Shown: piece by piece, positions 23,101 through 64,000 of the stretch
How positions within the stretch are numbered: position 1 is the stretch's first letter
Layout: every line of letters starts with the position of its first letter
From: Ostrinia nubilalis
Lineage: Eukaryota; Arthropoda; Insecta; Lepidoptera; Crambidae
Assembly: GCF_963855985.1 (NCBI RefSeq)
Contig: NC_087109.1
Coordinates: 8,576,001-8,640,000, forward strand
Direction: 5' to 3'
DNA length: 64,000 nt
Program-made: the position numbers and the translations under genes
Notes under the pieces: generated by a model
Databases searched by the model: none
Seen by the model: only the letters and a program-made list of their open reading frames with translations
What the model was told of the DNA's origin: nothing

Positions 23101-25900
23101 CGTGTCAGAACTTTGTTCTTTAGTGAATATAAAAATATTTAGTTGATTATTCACTTTATTCTATATTTTTTTAATAAAATTAAAAATATTGTAACGGAGA
23201 CAATATTCGAAACGATATTGAATTTATTTACATAAATATGACAGGCTGTAGCTGACATCCCAACTTTAGTTTCTTGTCAAAAAACCGCACTGACAGTTGT
23301 GTCTGACATTGTCAAACTGCCTTAGCGTCCGCAACAGCCAAAGCAGTTCAAACGATCAAGCAACACTCTTATTACACAAACGTTAAGTGTCATATGCCTT
23401 AACAGCAGAAGTTTATCACAACCAGGCTCCTACTTGTAGCCTACTTTAAGCTCATTATATCCGAAAACAAGACTTAGGCTTTTCATAATAGATTCCAATT
23501 TCGCGCACAACATTGGCACTAAGAATGAACAGCTCAGAAGCTAAAAATCAAAGAGGTCTGAGAGTTGGAATTTTATATTATTTTTCAATGTAAAGTACAT
23601 TGATTCGTTTTGACAGCTGTCAATGGATAGACTACTGAAACATGACCCTTGAACACTACAGTGGTAGCTGTCAAAACGTTCCCAAAGAGTTAATATTAAA
23701 ATAGTCAAGAGTAAAAAAGACTACATAATTATTTTGTGACTGAACTTATTTTATGAGTGTCAATTTCGTATTAAACACGCTTACATTTAACATTCATTCA
23801 TATAACGAAAATATTTTTTAAATTTTTGTTTCAAGCATTTAAAAAGCATTTATCCACTCTCTAAGTTCAATTACATTTGCTACATATCATTAACCACACT
23901 GTTGCTTAACGTACAAAAAGGTAAAATAAATTATAATAAGTTGTTTATAACAAAACGACTGTGTTCGGCGCTAAATATTATATTACATATTATTATAAAT
24001 ATCAACAGTTCCGCTACATAAATATAACAATTTCAAACATCGGACTTAGCTCTTCGATTCTTTAGGTACCTGTAAAATGTGGGACTAAATCGAAAAGCAA
24101 GTTTGTATGAGCAAAAACAAATTTGTTTCTAGGACAATAGTGCGTGGAAACAATACGTTATTCTAATTTTCTTATTAATTTCAAAAAATGTCTTATAATT
24201 TTAAGCCTGGGGTTCATCACTGAATATAGTGTCGGAATATAGCTACTTATTTCGCTTCGCTCGCTTAAAAATTCATAAATACACAAAATAAACATTGTTG
24301 TTTTAACAATCAACTTTCTGTGAAATATAGATTTTACTTCAGTGAAAAGAATTTTAAACGATTTATTAAGAGTGTCTTTTATTTTTATGAAGACATGCCT
24401 GTACCTATTTGTGAGCTAATCGAAATGCATGTCAGTGTACAGAAACAATTAATATCGAAGATCAAATGGACGCCAGGCTTATGTAAGTTTTATTCGAAAA
24501 CCAAATCAACAATAAACATCTTTAAGAACGTATATGATCCACGCCGCTATTACAATTGCTGTGAGACATATCAATATGTTTTCATTGTATCGAAAACACG
24601 AGTCCGCTATAATAAATAACAATATTAGGTAATATCCAAAAGAAGTACCTAATTGGTATTGGCTATTTATTTATAACTACAGCACGTACGATTGGCTTGA
24701 TGGTCTAACTAAAACCATCGAAAAAACTGACACCATTTTTACAGTAAAGTATTTAGAAAAGAGACGGAGAGTCTTACGTATTCTTTACAATAATTTGTTT
24801 TTTATGCTGGTCACATGTCAAAATATTTCAAAAGATGCACAGAAACTGTGTCAGGTCATGTGTAAATATTTATACAATTAATTGAATTGTTAGTAAAGTT
24901 GTTAAAAGTTCTGTTGCGATACATTGTACAACATCGATGAATATATCGCTCGTATTTTTTAAAGAATCTGCTTAAAAGTGGCATCTTTTTTTATTTATGT
25001 AAAGAACAGTCCGTGTTGTAGTTAGAAATTTGTGCATAAACCATTTAATTTTTGAGTACATCGATTCTTTCGGAACAACCAAAACAAAATTACCAAGTAA
25101 TATTCAAACAAACGAATATAGTGATAACATCCTAGGAAATAGGGCAGTATATTGTATGTTACATTAGCGAATATTGCTTTTAAAATGCGAATGTTTGAAT
25201 ATCCCTTATAAATAATTATTTAGCAATACATACTTACAGTTTCAAATTACATTACACATCTGTTTCAACTGACACACGTCCTAACATACGTCACTTTACA
25301 TTCGAATATCAGATTTTTAGAAAAAATACATCAATTTAGATTTTTTAGTTTTTAAAATATTTTAATTAATTTTTTCATACGTAATTTTTTTTCTCAAAAA
25401 TATTTACAGCAGTCTATTTCTATTTCATATGGGTCGTGCAGTGCGATCGAAATTTTAATTGTGAATTTTATAAATAAACAACAAAAATATACTTTTAAAT
25501 ATGCAAACGCTATAATATAAATAAAAATATTAAAATTCCACTCGCAGTTTTTTTTTCTAAATCAATAAACTTAAATATGAGTGTTTATTTTTATTATGTC
25601 ATGATTCTAAAAATACACTTACATAAACAATAACATGCCAAATAAAATTCCGACCGCGCCACTTCTATTGTTAAAACAAAACGCATTTGACTAATTTTTT
25701 TTTATTTATAATAAAAAAACTGTCCACTTTCCACTTCAACTTAACGTAGGGGGTTTAAAAATTAAAAATTATATTTTTTCCGTCCATTGAAGCTAAGGTA
25801 TTAAATTAAGCTTATTACACACCTTGAGATCTGTCACTCACTTTTTTTAGTTTTTTTTTTCACAGTTTTTATCACATTCATTTGAAATACTGTTTCCTTT
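20160..25900. other. AT-rich, mostly unique stretch; possible PHAF1 3' UTR or downstream region
   Basis: Apart from one MITE this 5.7 kb shows none of the repeat families that crowd the rest of the window. It has no convincing ORF: frames at 22591-22997 and 24320-24619 have no recognisable motif. It lies downstream of the minus-strand PHAF1 stop, and several TTTATT (AATAAA on the minus strand) occur, for example at 25705. A long 3' UTR is possible but cannot be shown from sequence alone. Confidence 0.3.
21328..21534. mobile_element. Palindromic MITE, TAAAGCCTGGTCCGTGAGCACG family
   Basis: About 207 bp, nearly all of it a hairpin. Arms contain TCCGTGAGCACGTAGAATTT, CCCAAGCTACCCATTCTTAT and CGCTCGCGCGTAATTA, with a short GC-rich loop. 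Other copies: 31158-31371, 42925-43092 (deleted), 61105-61319. Confidence 0.85.
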
Positions 25901-25915
25901 TAGGTGTTTGGGATA

Positions 25916-26006
25916 TGTAGTGGTCGTGATCACACGAGTGGAGGATTTGCGTGGGGGCTGAGAACCGACATGTTCAGGACGCGTAATTACCTTGGATGGG
26001 AGATAC
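25916..26006 (-). other. Candidate PHAF1 3'-UTR exon
   Basis: On the minus strand CCTTTTTGCAG at 26007-26017 is a good acceptor, and a consensus-like donor (CAG|GTAATA, 26297-26302) lies nine nucleotides after the PHAF1 stop codon. Together they suggest a small intron in the 3' UTR. The downstream end of this exon is not defined. Confidence 0.35.
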
Positions 26007-26311
26007 CTGCAAAAAGGATACTTATGTCAAGACAACAGAACACATATTCAACGGGCGTAACTATAGAATGAATTACCATTACTCATGTTGTTGGGAACCT
26101 TATAGGTACACTTTTTAGCACGACGAAGTATACAATAATGTTCTCCAGATTTTAAAAGAAGTATAAACATATCATCGAAGTATATTAAATGTTCTTCAGA
26201 ATTTATAAGAAGTATAAGCATATCATCGAAGTATACTAAATGTTCTCCAGATTTTATAAGAAGTATGATAATGTCATCGAGGTATACAAAAATGGTTATT
26301 ACCTGGTCGTG

Positions 26312-57963
<31,652 letters not shown>

Positions 57964-59604
57964 CGTGCACAAAACACTTAATACACACTAAACTAACTAA
58001 CTTTCACTTAAAAAATACAGTTTTTTCGTGTTAAAACGCGATATTACGCTGCCTTTCTTTGTTTGCCAACTTTAGTTTTCAACCATTTTGTATTTGTCAG
58101 AGCTGTCATTACAAACAGCTGATTGTATTCTGGCAGGGCCGCATTTAGGACTAGAGTTTCGTTACTGAAATGAACAATCTGCAAATGCGCGCTTAAATAG
58201 CTGCTATGAAAATTGATAATAAATAAATTCTTATTCACTGATTGGTTAAGAACGATAAGCAACTCTTGCTCAAAAATAATTTGAAAGAAAAAAAGAAAGA
58301 AATAATGAAACTACTTAATTCCTGTTCCTATTTTCGTTAATTTTCAAATTAGAAAGAAAAAATCTTTATTCACGACACGATCATCGATAGGTAATACATT
58401 TTCTTAGTAGGTACATAGATAGAAACTGAGCAAACCCAAACGTAACTTCCTAATTTATTATTAAATAAATCACTGGGCGAAATTTTTTTAGAATAAGAAT
58501 GTGAAGATAGTAGACCATAATAAATAATCTAAGTAAAATATTTAAGGTCTAGGTTTCACTCTGTAACTGTAATTGACAGAATTCCACAAACTCAGGCTGA
58601 ACCTTTAAAATAAGTTAAAAAAAAATAGGTATGTACCTACTTTTCATAAATCGTTAAACACTATTTACGTACGCGTAGTAAGTATTCCATAAGAGATATA
58701 AAAAAAATGAAATTCTAGAGTTCTTCCCTGGTTGAACTTAATGACGCATGCGTACCAACCGTGAAGGAAAATATTGTGTTGTAGAAACTGTTTTGCCGCT
58801 GTCTCTGTCTTACTCGTTATGAAACGTATCCGCCTTCTCTACCTTATCGACACTAGATTCATTGTCTCTGTTTATAGCGTTGGTAATGCAGCTGTACATC
58901 TCTTTCTTCAAGACTTGTTTATTGATAAACTTGAGCGATAATTTTGCGCACTTATTAAAACGGATATACATTTCTTACTGAGTAGAGAACCCTCATGATG
59001 AGCATCTATAAAATTTTAGATGTATGCGTCTTTGAGAATTTTGCAGATCGTTAACAGGGTTCATCATCATACTATTTATTTTGTCCCTGAATAAGCTCTC
59101 GACAGACTGCAAGTCTAGCTAAATTAACGTTCTAGAACTGTTTTATTATTAACTAGTATGAGTATGGAATTATTTCATTGTTTCTATGTGGTTGCTGGCG
59201 GATACACAACTTTCGCTGTGTTTCCCGCCATCGTAGCAACCTTGAAATGGGATTCGACGCCCACACATCGCATATCGTAACGTAATATTGTGTAAGAATG
59301 TTTATTTACACTATACGATTTGCGTATTAGTTCGCGGAATTTTAAAAACAACTTTTATTGTATTATTGACGCAATTGGTACCTATGTTGCGTAGTAAACA
59401 TTGTTGTTTTTTTATCTAGACATCACGCCACTCGGGCTGCGATAGCATGAGTCAGTCGCCGAGATAGACTCGTCGTAAAGGGCAGCAGACTGAGCTGTTG
59501 ACCTATCTACATATCTTTAGCGCGTCTGCTAAGATTATTGCCAAAGCCATAACAAAGCTATGTGCAGGAAAACATTTAAAACTAAGGAAAAAATAGGGGA
59601 TAAA
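57964..59604. other. PHAF1 5' UTR/promoter side and intergenic spacer to GPATCH1
   Basis: PHAF1's 5' leader and promoter must lie just above 57964. No TATA box at a convincing distance was seen. The spacer is AT-rich with no repeat family identified. GPATCH1 ends at 59651 in the same orientation, so the genes are in tandem about 1.7 kb apart. Confidence 0.4.
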
Positions 59605-59629
59605 ATACAACAAATACTCAACAAACACT

Positions 59630-59635
59630 TTTATT
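59630..59635 (-). terminator. GPATCH1 polyadenylation signal
   Basis: Minus-strand AATAAA only 16 nt beyond the GPATCH1 stop codon; implies a very short 3' UTR. Confidence 0.6.
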
Positions 59636-59650
59636 TAACAACATATTAAC

Positions 59651-60500
59651 CTATCTATCTTTCTTCTTATGTTTAGACTTTTTATGCTTCACCTTTTGTT
59701 TCTTCTTTTTCTTCTTAACCCTTTTAGATTTAATTTCTTTAGCATCCACCCAAGAGTCTGCACTGGACGAAGAGTCAATTACATGAATTTCACCTTCTTT
59801 TTCAGTCTTTTTTCTAAATATTGGTCTAAAGTTGTCTTCTGCGTTCTGAACCACTTCTCCGTCTAGTCTTTTCAATAAATTTTCTGGAATCTTCGGCCCG
59901 TAAACGTCGCCAGAACTATCTTCTGCCTTTTCTTTGGGTGTTTCTTCTTTTGAACTTTCTTTATTTACATTTTCCGGTTTATCGGTTTTTGTATTTCTTC
60001 TCCACGAGTTCAATTCGTCGAAATCTATATTTGCAAATATGCCTCTTGGCGGCGATAAATTTCTTTCCACATTCTTCGGTCTGTCTATGAAGTCTTCTGC
60101 ATTAATTTCGACTGGTGTCTCATTCATGTCTTCTTCATTTTCGCTATCGCTTAAGAATATCGATTTATACAAGTCCATTTTATCGAATTTCTCTATTGTT
60201 TCTGTTACAGCTGTTGGCTTATTGGTTTCTATAGCTTTCTCTGATTCTTTTAAGAATAACTCTGCTACTGTTATTCTTTTGTTTATGGTTTCTTCACTAG
60301 TAGATGGTGCAGGGTTATTTATTTTGATGTTATCTGTTTTGCTTTGACTGGGTAAAGGTTTTGGTGTGTTGAGAAGAGATTTAGAGCCGCTGAATTTAGT
60401 TTGTTCCTTTGTGAAGCTGTCCTTGTCGTGTACAGATGATTCCAGGTAGGAGAATACAGAGTATGAAATCTTCGGCTTGTCCTCCGTTTTTGATTCGGGT
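59651..60500 (-). CDS. GPATCH1: GPATCH1 last exon (C-terminal region)
   Basis: Acceptor GTTTGTTCACAG at 60501; 282 codons then TAG. One nt (A) completes an Arg codon from the previous exon, then PESKTEDKPKISYSVFSYLE. Recognised as the GPATCH1 C-terminus by KYSVFNF-like SYSVFSYLE, the MDLYKSIFLSDSENEED acidic motif (vertebrate MDLFRAIFASSSDE), YGPKIP and a Lys-rich tail with KKKKKKQK and KHKKSKHKKKDR. GPATCH1 is a nuclear G-patch protein associated with catalytic spliceosomes and the helicase DHX35 (family knowledge). The G-patch itself is N-terminal and outside the window. Charged and low-complexity, likely disordered. Moderately confident by motifs only. Confidence 0.82.
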
Positions 60501-60539
60501 CTGTGAACAAACATAGATATTAGAATCAAGATTTTTAAT

Positions 60540-60900
60540 TCCTACAAAGAACTGAGTGAGCGAGATGTCGTTAACAGCAACACTGTGTTATAAAAAGAAA
60601 TGCCTGATGCCGTCGCCGTCACGTTTAATGCGTTTCTGCAACTATTTGACAATTCAGAGGCACTTAGTGGCACGCTGAAAATTTGAACTTTGAGTTTTTT
60701 TTTTCAGATTTTACGTGAGTGATATCGTGGATGTTTATGAGAAATAGTGCTTCAGATACATCATAGTGACTGGTTTAGTGATTGATTATTGGTACAAAAC
60801 AGCCAAATAGGTAATCCTGACACTGACACACTAATGATATCCAGTGTCATACAAAATCAGTTTCGTTTGACAGTTCGTGGTTGTCGCTCTATTAATTTTA
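60540..60900. other. GPATCH1 last intron, no gene seen
   Basis: Ordinary intron sequence up to the first repeat of the exon array. Confidence 0.5.
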
Positions 60901-61104
60901 TGGGCCAACCCGAAGTTGGCAGAACTCTTGGGGCATGTAAAAGCGCTTTTTAAAAGCCTATTCAACGTACCTCGGTCCCCCGGGTCTCTGGTATATTAAA
61001 CCGCTTGCACACCGCTTGCTCTGCTGTGGCTAGCCCGTAGTTGGGTGAACTCTTGGGGCATTAAAAAGCGCTTTTTAAAAGCCTATTTGAAGAAAATAAG
61101 TGAC

Positions 61105-61319
61105 TAAAGCCCGATCTGTGAGCACGTAGAATTTCGTCCAATGACCCCAAGCTACCCATCCTTATCGCTCGCGCGTAATTATGTTGCTGTCGCGCTCGCA
61201 CACTCACTGCGGGCGCCCGTCGCACAGTCGCGACAGCAATATAATTACGCGCGAGCGATAAGGATGGGTAGCTTGGGGTCATTGGACAAAATTCTACGTG
61301 CTCACGGACCAGACTTTAA
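61105..61319. mobile_element. Palindromic MITE, TAAAGCCTGGTCCGTGAGCACG family
   Basis: Complete hairpin copy inserted between two exon-copy units. Confidence 0.85.
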
Positions 61320-61495
61320 CTTACCTCGGTCCCCCCGGGTCCGGTATGTTAAACCGCTTGCACACCTCTTGCTCTGCTGTGGCTAGCCCGTAGTTTGCTG
61401 AACTCTTGGGGCGTCTAAAAGCGCTTCTGAACTCTTGGGGCATTAGAAGCGCTTTTTAAACTCCCATTTGCGGAAAAACCTTTTCAATAACTTAC

Positions 61496-61674
61496 CTCGG
61501 TCCCCCCGGGTCCGGTATGTTAAACCGCTTGCACACTAGCGGGTCAGGCCGCCACAGCGCTTGCGTTCTAGTCACCGCGCCGTATAGCCCGCGCCGCGCC
61601 GCGTCTATCTGCTCGGCTGTGGCTAGCCCGTAGTTGGCTGAACTCTTGGACATGTAAAAGCGCTTTTTAAAAGC
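61496..61674 (-). CDS. GPATCH1: GPATCH1 penultimate exon (only coding-competent copy)
   Basis: From the acceptor position implied by the neighbours, 59 codons plus AG: AFKKRFYMSKSSANYGLATA, EQIDAARRGLYGAVTRTQAL, WRPDPLVCKRFNIPDPGGP. Vertebrate GPATCH1 has FGKLTR...W.P..LLCKRFNVP here. Donor CCGAG|GTAAGT at 61495; the phase joins the last exon (AG|A, Arg). The expected acceptor is degraded: neighbours read CAAATAG|GC, this copy reads CAAATG|GC. An alternative AAAAAG|CGC acceptor 12 nt inside would drop four residues in frame, giving an upper end of 61662. Confidence 0.75.
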
Positions 61675-62092
61675 CATTTGAAGAAAAATAAACAACTTTG
61701 ATTTACCTGGGTCCTTCCGGGTCTGGTATGTTGAGCCGCTTGCTCTGCTGAGGCCAGCCCGTAGTTAGCTAAACTCTTTGGGGCATATAAAAGCGCTTTT
61801 TGAAAGCCTATTTAAAGGAAATAAATGACTATAACTTACCTGGGTCCTCCCGGGTCTGGTATGTTAAACCGCTTGCACACTGCTTGCTCTGCTGTGGCAA
61901 GCCCGTAGTTGGCAGAACTTTTTGGGCATGTTAAATCGCTTCTTAAAAGTCTATTTGAAGAAAATAAATGACTAACTTACCTCGGTCCTCCCGGGTCTGG
62001 TATATTAAACCGCTTGCACACCGCTTGCTCTGCTATGGCTAGCCCGTAGTTGAATGAACTCTTGGGGCATATAAAAGCGCTTTTTAAAAGCC

Positions 62093-62365
62093 TATACAGG
62101 GTGTTAGGTAAATGGGTATATGAGCCGACACTAGCCCATGTTAACATATGCATATAAATGGTATGGTGAAGTCAGAAAATTGATATCATCATTTTAATTA
62201 TTTTAATTTTCATACAAATCTGATTTTATAAATTTTATTTTGTATGAACATTTAAAAAATTAAAATGATGATATCAAATTTCTGACTTCACTATACCATT
62301 TATATGCATTATGTTAACATGGGCTAGTGTCGGCTCATATACCCATTTACCTAACCCCCTGTATA
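62093..62365. mobile_element. Long-hairpin MITE
   Basis: TATACAGGGTGTTAGGTAAA on the left is inverted at the right end; the arms pair over about 115 bp, including GAGCCGACACTAGCCCATGT. Flanking TATA may be a target duplication. Confidence 0.8.
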
Positions 62366-62425
62366 ACTTACCTGGGTCCTCCCGGGTCTGGTATGTTAAA
62401 CCGCTTGCACACTACCCAAGTAACA

Positions 62426-63048
62426 CGCAATCTGTATATTCACTGAAGTTAAGATTGATTTACGTTTTAAAGTCAGACTATCACTTTAAATCAGTTTTGA
62501 CTTAGTTTAAATGCTTTTGAGTAGAATGCGGTAAAATTTACAATGCATGAAGCTATTATATGGTCTAAAAAAATTAAGTTAATTGGCTTATAATCATACT
62601 AAAACATTAATTACTTTTAATATACAGCACCTTTAACAGCATTTACACTAACACAAAGGTTAAAACCGTATATTAGTAAATAAGAAAACCTAATGCATTA
62701 AATAAACGTTGTCGAAATATTCTATAGTGCATTCAGATATATTAACACATTTTACAGATTGAACGCATTTTTATGATCTTTATTTATGCTTATTTACTGC
62801 TCAGCATTAGCCAAACATTTACTAAAGTTTTAGCTCTGTTATCTTCTTATTTTATTGTTACTTTAAAGCTTTTAGCACTATTTAGATAAATTAAAAAAAT
62901 ATTTTATTACTTTAGGTCATAATTTGGCCATAAAACCACTAGCCGTATGATTATATTCATTTGTGCGTTATAGGTCCTGTATATTCATTAGAAAATTTAT
63001 GTCGAACGTGTCACGTTATTGACATGAATAAACAGTGGAAAAAGACTT
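62426..63048. other. AT-rich intron, no gene seen
   Basis: Presumed upstream intron of GPATCH1; no exon recognised. Confidence 0.45.
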
Positions 63049-63166
63049 AAGGCCGGGTTGCACCAACTTACTTTAACAAACGTCAAAAATCTGTCAAACC
63101 CCATACAAAAAACATCGGTTATCGTCATAGTTACGGTCAAAGTTAGGTGGTGCAACTCAGCCTAAG
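63049..63166. mobile_element. MITE, GGCTGAGTTGCACC family
   Basis: TTAAGGCCGGGTTGCACCAA to GGTGGTGCAACTCAGCCTAA, core CATACAAAAAACATCGGTTA. Confidence 0.7.
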
Positions 63167-63299
63167 AGAACAGGTGGAGTAAAGAGAAAGATAAAGACGG
63201 AATATTCAAACTTTATATTTGGTTTAAGAAATGCAAAACGTGTTCCAAAAAATGATACACCTCATACACAAAATACAGTACAATCGGTTGTTGTGTGAG

Positions 63300-63375
63300 T
63301 CAAGAAGTTCCGTAGAACATTCCTTCATCCCTTTCGGTCGTTTGCACTATTTTAAAAGGCATCTGAAAAAAAAAC
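63300..63375 (-). other. Possible short exon or pseudo-exon
   Basis: Minus strand TTTTTTTTTCAG|ATGCCTTT opens MPFKIVQTTERDEGMFYGTS then a stop. KIVQT openings occur in a lepidopteran protein family I cannot name. May be chance. Confidence 0.2.
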
Positions 63376-64000
63376 AAATAAGCTTATTTATGACTTAATA
63401 CGAGAAGTAGTTACCTGAAAACTAAATAATTACCCGTATAACGCATACCCTTAAAAAAACGACTACAGCAACACTACTTACTAGTTACAAAAAGTTCCTT
63501 TAAATTATTACTATTACAATGAGCGAAAAATAAGATAGGTAGCTATATCGTGTTTCATTACAAATTACATTTGTAGTGATAATGATTTTATACTTAACAC
63601 TTGTCAAACTAGGTACCTACCTAATTGGAGACAGATAAAATTGAAAGACGTGGAGTAGGGGATCATGACGTGATTAAAGGATTCTAAATTATTGTTTCGG
63701 TACCCTGATTAACACTATAGTAATCCATTTTTATGACGTTTAAACCTAATGAACATTATAACATACCTAAAAAGTGTTACAGTAATGCTAAAGATATCAC
63801 TTAGATATTTTATATGTAGGTTGAATGACTTAACCATTTTCTTTTTACTATAATAAGACTGACAACATTAAAAGACACTAGTTGAAAGTTTAAAACATTA
63901 ATATTATCTGACGCCATTTGCTTTCTGTTTTCTCTAACATAGAAAATAAAATTATAATACACATATGCATGAAATACTACTTATTATCCTTTTCTTACAA
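63376..64000. other. AT-rich sequence, no gene seen
   Basis: No recognisable exon of GPATCH1 or other feature to the window end. Confidence 0.45.

Larger units (their letters stand above)
60901..62425 (-). repeat. Tandem array of GPATCH1 penultimate-exon copies
   Basis: Seven copies of the exon's 3' end with a donor (first exonic base near 60968, 61326, 61496, 61708, 61841, 61980, 62372), most with the exon's 5' part and acceptor region too. All except the copy at 61496 lack an internal block of about 70 bp, joined at AAGCGG, so they cannot encode the protein. Shared pieces: GCTTTTAAAAAGCGCTTTT, CAACTACGGGCTAGCCACAG, GTGTGCAAGCGGTTTAA and CCCGGG. Two MITEs are inserted (61105-61319, 62093-62365). 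Donors are GTAAGT, GTAAAT or GTACGT. Confidence 0.85.

Noticed and set aside
24320..24619. 99-codon plus-strand ORF
   Set aside because: No upstream promoter, no recognisable motif, composition expected of AT-rich DNA; its first codon is not an ATG in good context.
61061..61386. ORFs beginning MTPSYPSLSLARN on both strands
   Set aside because: They lie within the palindromic MITE and recur at its other copies (31135-31376); non-coding.
59651..62425. A functional link between GPATCH1 being a splicing factor and the donor arrays around it
   Set aside because: Adjacency alone is no evidence; a change in a general splicing factor would not produce DNA duplications at neighbouring exons.

Overview
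This is a eukaryotic, AT-rich nuclear window, almost certainly from a moth or butterfly. The evidence is two intron-containing animal genes with insect-like proteins and a dense load of interspersed repeats typical of lepidopteran genomes: RTE-type LINE tails ending in (GAT)n, the 'TTATAATATTAGT' and 'AAGTGCGAGTCGGGCTCG' repeats, and many palindromic MITEs. No bacterial-type gene, operon, rRNA or genuine tRNA gene was seen.

Layout. 1-26 kb is intergenic and repeat-rich: the C-terminus of a LINE polyprotein (6-1280), a 2.9-kb TIR element (1403-4338), a 0.9-kb TIR element (4437-5346), a 5'-truncated LINE with 13-bp target-site duplications (6501-7572), many MITEs, and an AT-rich, mostly unique stretch (20.2-25.9 kb). 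26.3-58.0 kb is one minus-strand gene of 11 coding exons. I assembled it exon by exon with consistent phases (1287 nt, 428 aa) and recognise it as PHAF1 (UPF0183, C16orf70/MYTHO), an autophagy factor. 59.6-62.4 kb is the 3' end of a second minus-strand gene, GPATCH1 (a G-patch splicing-associated protein): its last exon, a penultimate exon, and an array of broken copies of the latter. A first exon of a THAP-domain protein lies on the plus strand inside PHAF1 intron 1.

Most unusual feature. In PHAF1 the edges of exons 4, 6, 7, 9 and 10, and in GPATCH1 the penultimate exon, have each been copied into local tandem arrays. Five of the six copy the exon's 3' end together with or directly beside its 5' splice site; exon 4 copies its acceptor side. 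Units range from 21 bp (exon 6, about 15 copies) and 31 bp (exon 7, about 36 copies) through 32 bp (exon 9) to about 150-170 bp (exon 10, about 12 copies; GPATCH1, 7 donors). The arrays have unrelated sequences and periods, so each arose separately from its own exon. Exons 1, 2, 3, 8 and 11 have none. This recurrent splice-site-anchored amplification is the main candidate for something undescribed here.

The two genes are not known to share a pathway; they are simply neighbours in the same orientation. All gene identities rest on reading the translations by eye, without database searches.
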